The position numbers and the translations under genes are program-made. From positions 1 to 61,321 of the forward strand of contig JAGWNA010000012.1 in assembly GCA_028871555.1 (NCBI GenBank): a stretch of DNA of 61,321 bases, in the 5' to 3' direction. The notes below the pieces were generated by a model that was given only the letters and a program-made list of their open reading frames with translations, did no database searches and was not told where the DNA came from. The DNA is from Lysobacteraceae bacterium (GTDB lineage Bacteria > Pseudomonadota > Gammaproteobacteria > Xanthomonadales > Rhodanobacteraceae). Positions within the stretch are counted from its first letter, which is position 1, and the number at the start of each line of letters is the position of its first letter. Shown piece by piece: positions 26,755 through 34,469 of the stretch.

Positions 26755-27663
26755 TCAATCGCTGACGTCCGGCTCGAAAAAGCTCCAGCGCACGTCGGCG
26801 AAGCGGTCCTTCATCGCCGCTTCGACGTTGTTGATCGCATCGATCAGGCCACGGTCGCCGGCTGCCGGCTGCATGCGTGCCTTGACCGCGACCATCACGT
26901 CGGGGCCCATCTGCAGGGTGATCAGGTTGAACACTTCGGCCACTTCGGGGCGGCTTTCGAGAAAGCCCAGCAGTTCGGCGCGGCGGCGCGGTTCCACGCC
27001 CTGGCCGATCAGCAGCGCCTTCACCTCGATCGCCAGCAGGACCGACATCACCAGCAGCAGCACGCCGACCGCCACGGTGCCGATGGCGTCGTAGATCAGG
27101 TTGCCGGTGAGCATGGTGGCGCCGACCGCCAGCGCGGCCAGCGACAGGCCGAGCAGGGCGGCCAGGTCTTCGCCGAAGATCACCAGCAGTTCGCTGGAAC
27201 GCGTCTGGCGAAACCACGTCCACAGGTTCTGCCGATGGCGCGCCTTGTTCACTTCCACCATGCAGCCGCGCATCGACACGCTCTCGGCGGCGATGCCGAA
27301 CGCCAGCACGCCCAGCGCCAGCCACGGCCACTTCAGCGGTTCGGGCCGGGCAAGCTTGTGCACGCCCTCGTAGACCGAGAACATGCCGCCGATGCTGAAC
27401 AGCAGGATGGCGACGAGGAACGACCAGAAGTACAGCGCGCGCCCCCAGCCCAGCGGGTATTCGTCGGAGGCGGGCCGCTTCGACTGGCGCATGCCGAGCA
27501 ACAGCAGGCCCTGGTTGCCGCTGTCGGCGAGCGAGTGCACCGCCTCGGCCAGCATCGCGCCGGAGCCGGTGACGAAGGCGGCGAACAGCTTGGCGACGAA
27601 GATCGCGAAGTTCGCGCCGAGCGCGAGGAAGATCGCCTTCAGCGAGTTGGCGTGGCCGGACAT
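26755..27663 (-). CDS. Cation diffusion facilitator family transporter
   Basis: A 302-aa inner membrane protein with about six membrane segments and a cytosolic C-terminal domain. Metal-site motifs are AEAVHSLADSGNQ in helix 2 and VIFGEDLAALLGL in helix 5; the histidine/glutamate/aspartate set resembles the SLC30A9-like branch more than ZitB. SKRPASDEYPLGWGRALYFWSF is the usual loop after helix 2. It likely exports Zn2+ or a similar divalent ion by proton antiport. Specificity is inference. Confidence 0.88.
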   Translation of the reverse strand: MSGHANSLKAIFLALGANFAIFVAKLFAAFVTGSGAMLAEAVHSLADSGNQGLLLLGMRQSKRPASDEYPLGWGRALYFWSFLVAILLFSIGGMFSVYEGVHKLARPEPLKWPWLALGVLAFGIAAESVSMRGCMVEVNKARHRQNLWTWFRQTRSSELLVIFGEDLAALLGLSLAALAVGATMLTGNLIYDAIGTVAVGVLLLVMSVLLAIEVKALLIGQGVEPRRRAELLGFLESRPEVAEVFNLITLQMGPDVMVAVKARMQPAAGDRGLIDAINNVEAAMKDRFADVRWSFFEPDVSD

Positions 27664-27706
27664 GCGATGTCGATCCTTGCGAAGTTGAGCCGCAGTCTGG
27701 CGGTTG

Positions 27707-28219
27707 CTAGTGGATGCCGATGCCCACGCCCACGCCGAAGTGGACGTTGCTGCGGCCGCGACCCATCTCGTCGGCGCTCCACACGTGCGCCTGCATCACG
27801 CTGACCAGCGGAAACACGTAGCTGGCCTCGCCGACCTTGCCGGCGCGGCTGCCGTTGAGCCTGCCGCTGACCGTCATCAGCGCGCCGGCCGGGTAATCGA
27901 GCGGTTCCACGAAGCCCGACATCACGGCGATGAAGCGGCCGTTGCCGCTGTCGTTCGCCCTGGGGCGCTGCGAGGAATCCAGCGGGTAGGCCAGCAGTTC
28001 GATCTCGCTGTGGTCGGCCAGGTTGGTGACCTGCACGATGCGTCCGCCCCAGATCACCGCATTGCCGGCATAGCGTTCGGGTGTCTGCGCCACCTCGAAC
28101 GGTGCGGCGGCAATGGCGGCGGCGTTCTTGTAGATCGGTGCCGGCGCGCAGGCGGCCAGCACCAGCGGGGCGGATGCCAGGACAAGGCGGATCAAGGAAG
28201 CGGGAAAGCGGGTGCGCAT
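27707..28219 (-). CDS. Slp family outer membrane lipoprotein
   Basis: A 170-aa lipoprotein starting MRTRFPASLIRLVLASAPLV, with the lipobox LAAC. The mature part (PERYAGNAVIWGGRIVQVTN, SEIELLAYPLDSSQRP, GRFIAVMSGFVEPLDYPAG) is typical of Slp/YeaY starvation-inducible lipoproteins. The C-terminus ends in a Gly-rich FGVGVGIGIH. It probably faces the periplasm from the outer membrane. Expression under carbon starvation or acid stress is known for the family but not shown here. Confidence 0.9.
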   Translation of the reverse strand: MRTRFPASLIRLVLASAPLVLAACAPAPIYKNAAAIAAAPFEVAQTPERYAGNAVIWGGRIVQVTNLADHSEIELLAYPLDSSQRPRANDSGNGRFIAVMSGFVEPLDYPAGALMTVSGRLNGSRAGKVGEASYVFPLVSVMQAHVWSADEMGRGRSNVHFGVGVGIGIH

Positions 28220-28295
28220 GATCTTCGCTCCTGGCGGCAGGCTTGAGGATGCGCCGAGCTTAGCAGCCCGGCCGACCAACGGCCCGACAGGCCGC

Positions 28296-29252
28296 TCAGC
28301 GGCGCCCCGGCGTCCGTGGCAGCCGGGAGGCAGGCAGCGGACCGGGCGTGTTCAGCATGCTGCCGGCTTCGTCCAGCAGCCAGTCCAGCTTCCAGCTGGC
28401 CGGGTGCTCCTGCGAGAGCAGGACGGCCAGCGCCCGCAGCGGTTCGCGCAGGGTGTCGTCGAGCTTCCACGGTGCGTTGAGGATCACCATGCCCGAACCG
28501 TTCAGGCGCAGCGGCGAATCGTCCGGATGCACCAGCAGTTCGGCGCGCAGCACGCGCTTGGCCCCGCTGCGCTCGAGGCCGCGCAGGAACGGCTGCACCT
28601 GGCTGCGCAGCTTGATCGGGTACCACACCGCGTAGACCCCGCCGGGCCAGCGCTGCATGGCCGATTTCAGCGCCTGTTCGATCAGCCTGTATTCGACCGG
28701 CCCGGCATCGGCGTCCTGTGCCTCGTACGCCGGGTCGATCAGCACCAGGCCGCGCTTTTCCTTCGGCGGCAGCAGGGCCTTCAGCGCCTCGTAGCCGTCG
28801 CGCTGGTGCACGTGCACGCGCGGGTCATGCTGGAACAGGGCGCGCAGGCCGGCTGCTTCGTCCGGGTGCAGTTCGCACAGCTGCGCGCTGTCGCCGGGCC
28901 GCAGCCGCCGGGCGACCTGCAACGGTGAGCCGGGATAGCATTTCAGTCCGTCGTGATTGCCGGGCAGGGCCAGGATGCCGTCCAGCCAGCGGCGCAGCAG
29001 CGGTGGCAGGTCGGGTGCCGCAGCCCCCGCCCGGTGCAGATCGGGAAACAGCAGGCGTGCGATGCCGTCCTTGTACTCGCCGGTCTTGCGCGCCTCCACG
29101 CTATCCAGTGCATAGCTGCCGCGGCCGGCGTGCGTGTCGAGGTAGCAGAACGGACTCGGCTTGGCCTGCATCGCCTCGATCAGCGCGAACAGCACGGTGT
29201 GCTTGAGGACATCGGCGAAATTGCCGGCGTGATAGGCGTGGCGATAATTCAT
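28296..29252 (-). CDS. rlmJ: 23S rRNA (adenine2030-N6)-methyltransferase RlmJ
   Basis: SAM-dependent methyltransferase that modifies A2030 of 23S rRNA. The 318-aa protein starts MNYRHAYHAGNFADVLKHTV, the strongly conserved family N-terminus, with FCYLDTHAGRGSYAL as the SAM motif and LVLIDPAYE as the catalytic DPxY-type motif. It is longer than E. coli RlmJ (280 aa); the extra residues are at the Pro/Arg-rich C-terminus. The open frame continues upstream to 29282, but the first residues do not match. Confidence 0.95.
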   Translation of the reverse strand: MNYRHAYHAGNFADVLKHTVLFALIEAMQAKPSPFCYLDTHAGRGSYALDSVEARKTGEYKDGIARLLFPDLHRAGAAAPDLPPLLRRWLDGILALPGNHDGLKCYPGSPLQVARRLRPGDSAQLCELHPDEAAGLRALFQHDPRVHVHQRDGYEALKALLPPKEKRGLVLIDPAYEAQDADAGPVEYRLIEQALKSAMQRWPGGVYAVWYPIKLRSQVQPFLRGLERSGAKRVLRAELLVHPDDSPLRLNGSGMVILNAPWKLDDTLREPLRALAVLLSQEHPASWKLDWLLDEAGSMLNTPGPLPASRLPRTPGRR

Positions 29253-29409
29253 CGGGCCAGTATAGATGCCGTACCGCGCCACCGAGGGGCTTGGCGCAAA
29301 ATCCGCGGTACTCCGGCAAGCCGCCGGTTGCGGTTTTCAGGTCGCCTTTACACGGTCCGGCGCATACTGCGCCCGTTGCATCGGGCAACCACCAAAGGAG
29401 ACCGTCGTC

Positions 29410-29754
29410 ATGAATATTTCGCGCAAGCCCCTGGTTTCGCTGTTCGGTTCACTGGCACTCGTCATGGCGGTAAGCGGCGCGGCCGTCGCCCAGGGCAACC
29501 AACCGGCGGGCAGCATGAACAGCATGCGCCCCATGGGACCGATGGGCCCCGGTCATCACGGCATGATGCGCGCCAGAAATGTGCGGGGCATGCACATGAT
29601 GCCGGCAACGGTGACCGAGGTGAACAAGGAAACCGGCATGGTCTCCGTGAACGCCGAAGGCATGGCATTGAAGGTACATTTTCCGCCGGCTTCGGTAGCC
29701 GATCTGAAGGAAGGCGACAAGATCACGCTGCATCTGGCCTACAGCAAGCCGTGA
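29410..29754 (+). CDS. Met/His-rich exported protein, possible copper-binding
   Basis: A 114-aa protein with a signal peptide (MNISRKPLVSLFGSLALVMA, cleaved near VAQ). A Met-rich segment follows (NSMRPMGPMGPGHHGMMRAR, GMHMMPATV), then a small beta domain (VTEVNKETGMVSVNAEGMAL, LKEGDKITLHLAYSKP). The beta domain resembles the CusF/DUF fold that binds Cu(I) and Ag(I) through Met and His. It is the first gene of a block that leads into a CusCBA-type pump, so a periplasmic copper chaperone or buffer is likely but not proven. Confidence 0.72.
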   Translation: MNISRKPLVSLFGSLALVMAVSGAAVAQGNQPAGSMNSMRPMGPMGPGHHGMMRARNVRGMHMMPATVTEVNKETGMVSVNAEGMALKVHFPPASVADLKEGDKITLHLAYSKP

Positions 29755-29803
29755 TTCGCCAGTAGCTGCCCTCCATGATGAGGGGGCGGCGGGTGACGGT
29801 GCC

Positions 29804-29916
29804 CAAGTAAGTGCCATTCGGGGCGGGCGGTAGTTGCAGGCGGCATGCGGGAACGGCTTCAGCCGCGATGCTCTTGGCTTGGTCAAGGCAAGAGCATCGC
29901 GGCTGAAGCCGTTCCC
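29804..29916. repeat. Solo terminal repeat plus perfect 28-bp inverted repeat
   Basis: CAAGTAAGTGCCATTCG (29804-29820) matches 16 of 17 bases of the terminal repeat of the element at 42715-42801. It is followed by a perfect 28-bp inverted repeat with arms at 29849-29876 and 29889-29916 and a 12-base loop; the arms begin GGGAACGGCTTCAGCCGCGA. The rest of 29755-30101 shows no gene and no clear promoter. Such a long perfect stem would strongly fold in RNA between two metal-related genes. Confidence 0.85.
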
Positions 29917-30101
29917 ACAAAAGCCGCCCCCACAAAAGCGCTCCTGCACAAATCAGGGTCATCCGGGATGCCATTTGCCGCATCGACGCAGCGGGCACGA
30001 TATGCCCAGCGCATTCCGCTTCGTTCGCACAGGCTGCCGTGCGCGTTGCGCACTGACCCCGATTTGCTGTTCACTCCACAGGGTTCTGTGGGAAGTCCGT
30101 C

Positions 30102-31202
30102 ATGAGAAAACGCATCAAGCAACGCAGCAACGGCGCCGTCGCGGTCCGGACGATCCTCGCGGTGCTGGTCATTCTCGCCGCCGCTGCTGGCGTGTACATC
30201 TACTCGGGGGTGTACGACATCGGCGCCGACGACCACCACACCAGGCCGGTAGCCGGGTTATTGCAGGTTCTGCGCGAACGCTCGATCGAGGCGCATTCCG
30301 GCGACATCAAGGTGCCCGCCCTCGACGATCCGCAACTGATCCTCAAGGGTGCCGGCCAGTACGCGGCGATGTGCACCGATTGCCATCTCGCACCCGGCAA
30401 GGCCGATTCCGAAATCCGCCCGGGGCTGTACCCGCAGCCACCGGATCTTTCGCGGCAGCATCTGGATCCGCGCGACGAATTCTGGGTGATCAAGCATGGC
30501 ATCAAGATGAGCGCGATGCCGGCGTGGGGCTTCAGCCACGACGACGCCACGATCTGGAGCATGGTCGCCTTCCTGCAGAAACTGCCGGGCATGACGCCGG
30601 CGCAGTACCAGGACATCGTGGCCAGGGCGCCGCCGGACGACGACATGGAGATGGGTGCCAAGACCGGACACAGCGATGAGCACGCCGCCGCCGCCGATGC
30701 CGCCGGGCCTGCCGTGGCCGGCACGCAGGGCATGTCCCTGTCCGCCGGGGCCGCTCCCGGCCAGGCCGCTGCATCATCGGCAGCCGAAGCACCGTTGCCG
30801 CCGGCGGAGTTGAAGCCGCAGGCGGTGCCGCTGGCCGAAGCGGCGGCACAGGCATTCCAGACCGCCTTGCAAAAGGGGGATCGTGCCGCCGCGCTGGCCT
30901 TGCTGGCACCCGATGCGACGATCCGCGAGGACGGCCATGCCCAGACACGCGAAGCCTACGCGGCAGGTCATCTGGCCGCGGACATCGCGCTTCTGAAAGA
31001 TGCGCAGATCACCCAGGTCACGCAGGGTTCGATGTCGATGGGCGATATCGCGGTGGTCGGCAGTGAGCGCGACATCACGGCAACGGTCAAGGGCAAGCCG
31101 GTCACCGTCCGCAGCCGCGAACTGCTCGACCTCAGGCAGTTCGGTACGGACTGGAAGATCGTATCCATCCAGCGGCAGTCGGCACCGGTTGCCGGGCAAT
31201 GA
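30102..31202 (+). CDS. Membrane-anchored cytochrome c fused to an NTF2/SnoaL-like domain
   Basis: A 366-aa protein with an N-terminal membrane anchor (about residues 15-35, AVRTILAVLVILAAAAGVYI). A class I cytochrome c domain has heme motif C91-T-D-C94-H95 and a likely distal Met in IKMSAMPAWGFSHDD. An Ala/Pro/Gly linker (about 185-245) leads to an NTF2-like domain (AAAQAFQTALQKGDRAAALA, DATIREDGHAQTREAY, GTDWKIVSIQRQS). The heme part should lie in the periplasm. The combination with an NTF2-like domain is unusual. Its place between a Met-rich protein and a copper-type pump suggests metal or redox stress, which is inference. Confidence 0.8.
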   Translation: MRKRIKQRSNGAVAVRTILAVLVILAAAAGVYIYSGVYDIGADDHHTRPVAGLLQVLRERSIEAHSGDIKVPALDDPQLILKGAGQYAAMCTDCHLAPGKADSEIRPGLYPQPPDLSRQHLDPRDEFWVIKHGIKMSAMPAWGFSHDDATIWSMVAFLQKLPGMTPAQYQDIVARAPPDDDMEMGAKTGHSDEHAAAADAAGPAVAGTQGMSLSAGAAPGQAAASSAAEAPLPPAELKPQAVPLAEAAAQAFQTALQKGDRAAALALLAPDATIREDGHAQTREAYAAGHLAADIALLKDAQITQVTQGSMSMGDIAVVGSERDITATVKGKPVTVRSRELLDLRQFGTDWKIVSIQRQSAPVAGQ

Positions 31203-31266
31203 GGCCGGCGATGCGCATTTGACCGAGATCAAGAGCAATGCTGCGCACGGGCGTAAAATCGTGCCC

Positions 31267-31659
31267 ATGTCGCCGAGTATCCGCATGCGTCGCACGCAGC
31301 GCCCCATCCTGTTCTGGCTGGTGGCGTTGCTGTTGCTGTGGCAGCAGATGGCGCTGGCGGCAAGCCTGTGTCCGATGCCCGCAGCGGCGGCTGCCGCTCC
31401 GGCTGCGCAGTCCGCCTGCATGTCCAGCCAGCAAGGGCCCGCCCACACAGCCATGTGCGCCCAGCACTGCGCGCAGGGCAGCCTGGTTCAATCCGATGCA
31501 CGTTCGCCCAGCGTGCCGGGATCCATGCTGCCGCCGCTGGCGCCGGCCATGCCGGCCGTGGCCATGCTGCCGCGCGCGTCGTCGTCGTTTGATTCGGCAT
31601 TCCAGCTGCAGGCCGAGCGGCCTCCCCTGCGGCTGCTGTTCTGCGCACTCCTGATCTAG
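31267..31659 (+). CDS. Small exported Cys/His/Met-rich protein (CopL-like or DUF2946-like)
   Basis: A 130-aa protein starting MSPSIRMRRTQRPILFWLVA, with one hydrophobic helix and then a segment with paired Cys/His/Met residues (SLCPMPAAAAA, SACMSSQQG, HTAMCAQHCAQGS). A second ATG at 31285 is possible. Small proteins of this style precede copper-resistance genes in xanthomonads (CopL-like) and other bacteria. It lies 64 bases after the cytochrome gene and 78 bases before the cusC-like gene. A role in sensing or binding copper is inference from context. Confidence 0.6.
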   Translation: MSPSIRMRRTQRPILFWLVALLLLWQQMALAASLCPMPAAAAAAPAAQSACMSSQQGPAHTAMCAQHCAQGSLVQSDARSPSVPGSMLPPLAPAMPAVAMLPRASSSFDSAFQLQAERPPLRLLFCALLI

Positions 31660-31737
31660 CGCCCGCCCTGTTCGCACTGCAGGGCTCGTACCCATGCGGG
31701 TACGGCGAACTTCGCAAGATCGCAGGAGTGTTCACTC

Positions 31738-33126
31738 ATGTTGTCGCTTCATTCCGTCCGGCGTTTCGCGACGCCGGCACTGGCCATGCTCCTGTCGGGG
31801 GTCATGGCGGCGATTCCACTGGCGCAGGCCGGCGCAGTCCATCCCATCGCAGGTCCGGAACCACCCGGCATGCGGCACGTCGCCGCAACCGGCAAGATCC
31901 CTGACGGTACGGCGCGTGCCGCCACGGGACTTTCGGCCGACCGGCTGGTGCAGCAGGTACTGCTGCGCAACCCGGGCATCGAGGCGATGCAGGCGGCGGC
32001 CGACGCGGCCGGCGCGCGGATCGAGTCGGCCGGTGCGCTGGACGACCCGATGGTGAGCTATGCGGTGGCGCCGAATACGGCAGGCGGGCCGCGCCAGGGC
32101 CTGAACCAGAACGCGCAGCTCAGCCAGAAATTCCCCTGGCCGGGCACGCTCGCCCTGCGCAGCCGGATGGCTGCCGCCGAAGCGGAGTCGGCCGACCAGC
32201 AGGTGGCCGATCTGCGCCTGCGGCTCGCCGCCCGCGCCCGCGCCGATTATGCCCAGTGGTACTACGTGCATCGCGCGCTGGCCATCAACGCCGAGAACGT
32301 CCGCCTGGTGACGCATCTGCGCACGGTGGCGGAAACGGCCTATGCCTCCGGGCAATCGCCGCAGCAGGACGTCCTGCAGGCGGAAGTGGAACTGGTCCGC
32401 CTGCAGAATCAGGCCCTGGAACTCGGGCGCCTGCGGCGCACGGTGCAGGCGAAGATCGATGCCCTGCAAAACCTCGGCCCGGATACGCCGGTGCCTGTGC
32501 CGGTCGATCTGCCGCCGGAAATCCCGCTGCCGAGCGCTGTCGTTCTGCGGGAGACGGCGCTGGCGTACTACCCGATGCTGCAAAGCCTCGATGCGCGCGT
32601 GAGCGCGAGTCGGGACCGGGTCGATCTGGCGCACAAGGACAACTATCCGCAAGTCAGCGTGCTGGCCGGCTACAACAGCATCATGGACCTGCCGGCCAAG
32701 CGCCTGACCGTCGGCCTTGCCGTCAACATCCCCTTCGGCGGCAATCACCGCGGCGAGGTCAGTGAAGCAAACGCTCGTCTTCGCGAGAGCGAGGCGAAGC
32801 GGGCCGATGCGCGCAATCAGCTGTTGAGCGACATCGAGCAGGCACGTACGGCCGCCGAACAGGCCGCCGCGACGATCCGTCTCTATACCGGCAAGCTGCT
32901 GCCGCTGAGCCGGCTCAACCTGCAGGCTGCCGAAGCGGACTACAGCGCCGGCAGCGGGGATTTCCTCAAGCTGATCACGGCCGAGCAGCAGTACCTGCAG
33001 GCCGAATTGGAAGTGGCCAAGTCGCGCGCCGACTTCTTTACCCAATGGGCCGCCCTCAACTACCAGGCCGGCGGTGGGTTGTTGCCATCTTCGATGCCAG
33101 CCATGTCTCGGAGCCCGACGCCGTGA
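31738..33126 (+). CDS. cusC: CusC/CzcC-type outer membrane efflux protein
   Basis: TolC-family outer membrane factor of a heavy-metal RND pump. The 462-aa protein has a signal peptide (MLSLHSVRRFATPALAMLLS) without a lipobox. The two TolC repeats are helical hairpins: GLSADRLVQQVLLRNPGIEA starts the first and LRETALAYYPMLQSLDARVS the second. AVNIPFGGNHRGEVSEANAR is a typical turn region. It overlaps the adaptor gene in GTGA, which points to an RND system rather than a type I exporter. Confidence 0.9.
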   Translation: MLSLHSVRRFATPALAMLLSGVMAAIPLAQAGAVHPIAGPEPPGMRHVAATGKIPDGTARAATGLSADRLVQQVLLRNPGIEAMQAAADAAGARIESAGALDDPMVSYAVAPNTAGGPRQGLNQNAQLSQKFPWPGTLALRSRMAAAEAESADQQVADLRLRLAARARADYAQWYYVHRALAINAENVRLVTHLRTVAETAYASGQSPQQDVLQAEVELVRLQNQALELGRLRRTVQAKIDALQNLGPDTPVPVPVDLPPEIPLPSAVVLRETALAYYPMLQSLDARVSASRDRVDLAHKDNYPQVSVLAGYNSIMDLPAKRLTVGLAVNIPFGGNHRGEVSEANARLRESEAKRADARNQLLSDIEQARTAAEQAAATIRLYTGKLLPLSRLNLQAAEADYSAGSGDFLKLITAEQQYLQAELEVAKSRADFFTQWAALNYQAGGGLLPSSMPAMSRSPTP

Positions 33127-34469
33127 ACAAATTCCGATGGATTCCTCTTGCGGCCGCCGTCGTCCTGCTTGCAATGACGGGCGGGTATTTCGCCGGCAGG
33201 CGCGGCCGCACGACCGCCGGACCGGATACGGCAGCCACCGCGCCTGCGGCGAAACGCAAGGTGCTGTACTGGACCGATCCCATGATCCCCAACTTCCGCA
33301 GCGCCAGGCCGGGCAAATCGCCCATGGGCATGCAGATGCTGCCCGTGTACGCCGACGACAGTGACACGGATGCCGCCAGCGACGTGAGGATCACGGCCGA
33401 CATGGTCAACAACCTCGGCGTACGAACGGCCGAGGTCGAGCAGGGTTCGCTATCGCCTCGTCTGGAGTCGGTCGGTTATGTGGGTTACGACGAAGACACC
33501 ATCACCAGCCTCAACACCCGTGCCGATGGCTGGGTCGAAAAGTTGGGCGTCAAGAGCGCCGGCGACAGCGTGCGTGCCGGACAGATGCTGTATGAGTTGT
33601 TTTCCCCCAAGCTGGCGACGGCCGAGCGCGAGTACCTGGTCGCGCTGGCCAGCGGCAGCCCTTCGCTGATCGCCGCATCGCGCGAGCGCATGCAGGCGCT
33701 CGGTTTCAGCGGCGCGCAGGTGGCGCAGTTGGCGCGGACGCGCAAGATCGGCGACCGCGTGGCCCGGTATGCCGCGACCGCCGGTGTGGTGATGAGCCTC
33801 GGGGTCAGCGAGGGCGCGTATGTGGTGCCCGCCACGCAGATCATGAAGCTGGCGGATCTTCGCACCGTATGGGTGCTGGCGGAGGTCGACGAGAGCGCCG
33901 CTGCGTTGTTGCACACCGGGCAGAAGGCTGACGCGGTGTTCGACGCCTTTCCCGGCCGGCATTGGCAGGGCGTGGTCGACTACGTGTATCCCGACATCAG
34001 CAGCGCCACCCGCACGGTCAAGGCGCGCCTGCGCTTCGCCAATCCGGGTTTGCGCCTGCAGCCGAACATGTACGCACACGTCGGCATCGAGGCGGCTCCA
34101 CGGCGCGACGTGGTACAGATTCCGGAGTTGGCGCTGATCCGCACCGGGAACAGTCAGCGCGTGATCGTGGCGCTCGGCGACGGTCGCTTCGACGTCTGCC
34201 CGGTGCAGGCCGGCTTCAGTTCCGGCGACAAGGTGGAGATCCTCAAGGGTTTGCGCGCCGGCCAGCGCGTAGTCACCTCGGCGCAGTTCATGCTCGACTC
34301 CGAAGCCAATGTCGATGCCGCTGCATTGCGGCTGGGCTCCGGCAGGCCCGGTTGCGCCGAAGCGCCGGATACGGCCCATCGCGGCTTACCCGGCAAGGCC
34401 GGCCCCGCCGGCAGGGAGAGGCCGAAGATGAGCATGCCGTCCACGCACGGCAAGGAGCGGCAGGCATGA
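33123..34469 (+). CDS. cusB: CusB-type periplasmic adaptor of heavy-metal RND pump
   Basis: Membrane fusion protein linking the inner and outer membrane parts. The 448-aa product starts at GTG 33123, overlapping cusC by four bases (first residues NKFRWIPLAAAVVLLAMTGG, a membrane anchor). A heavy-metal-binding segment follows: VLYWTDPMIPNFRSARPGKS then PMGMQMLPVY, matching CusB, where Met residues bind Cu(I)/Ag(I). Lipoyl and beta-barrel domains follow (GWVEKLGVKSAGDSVRAGQM, VYPDISSATRTVKARLRFAN). The C-terminus is Pro/Gly-rich and less conserved. Confidence 0.93.
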   Translation: MNKFRWIPLAAAVVLLAMTGGYFAGRRGRTTAGPDTAATAPAAKRKVLYWTDPMIPNFRSARPGKSPMGMQMLPVYADDSDTDAASDVRITADMVNNLGVRTAEVEQGSLSPRLESVGYVGYDEDTITSLNTRADGWVEKLGVKSAGDSVRAGQMLYELFSPKLATAEREYLVALASGSPSLIAASRERMQALGFSGAQVAQLARTRKIGDRVARYAATAGVVMSLGVSEGAYVVPATQIMKLADLRTVWVLAEVDESAAALLHTGQKADAVFDAFPGRHWQGVVDYVYPDISSATRTVKARLRFANPGLRLQPNMYAHVGIEAAPRRDVVQIPELALIRTGNSQRVIVALGDGRFDVCPVQAGFSSGDKVEILKGLRAGQRVVTSAQFMLDSEANVDAAALRLGSGRPGCAEAPDTAHRGLPGKAGPAGRERPKMSMPSTHGKERQA

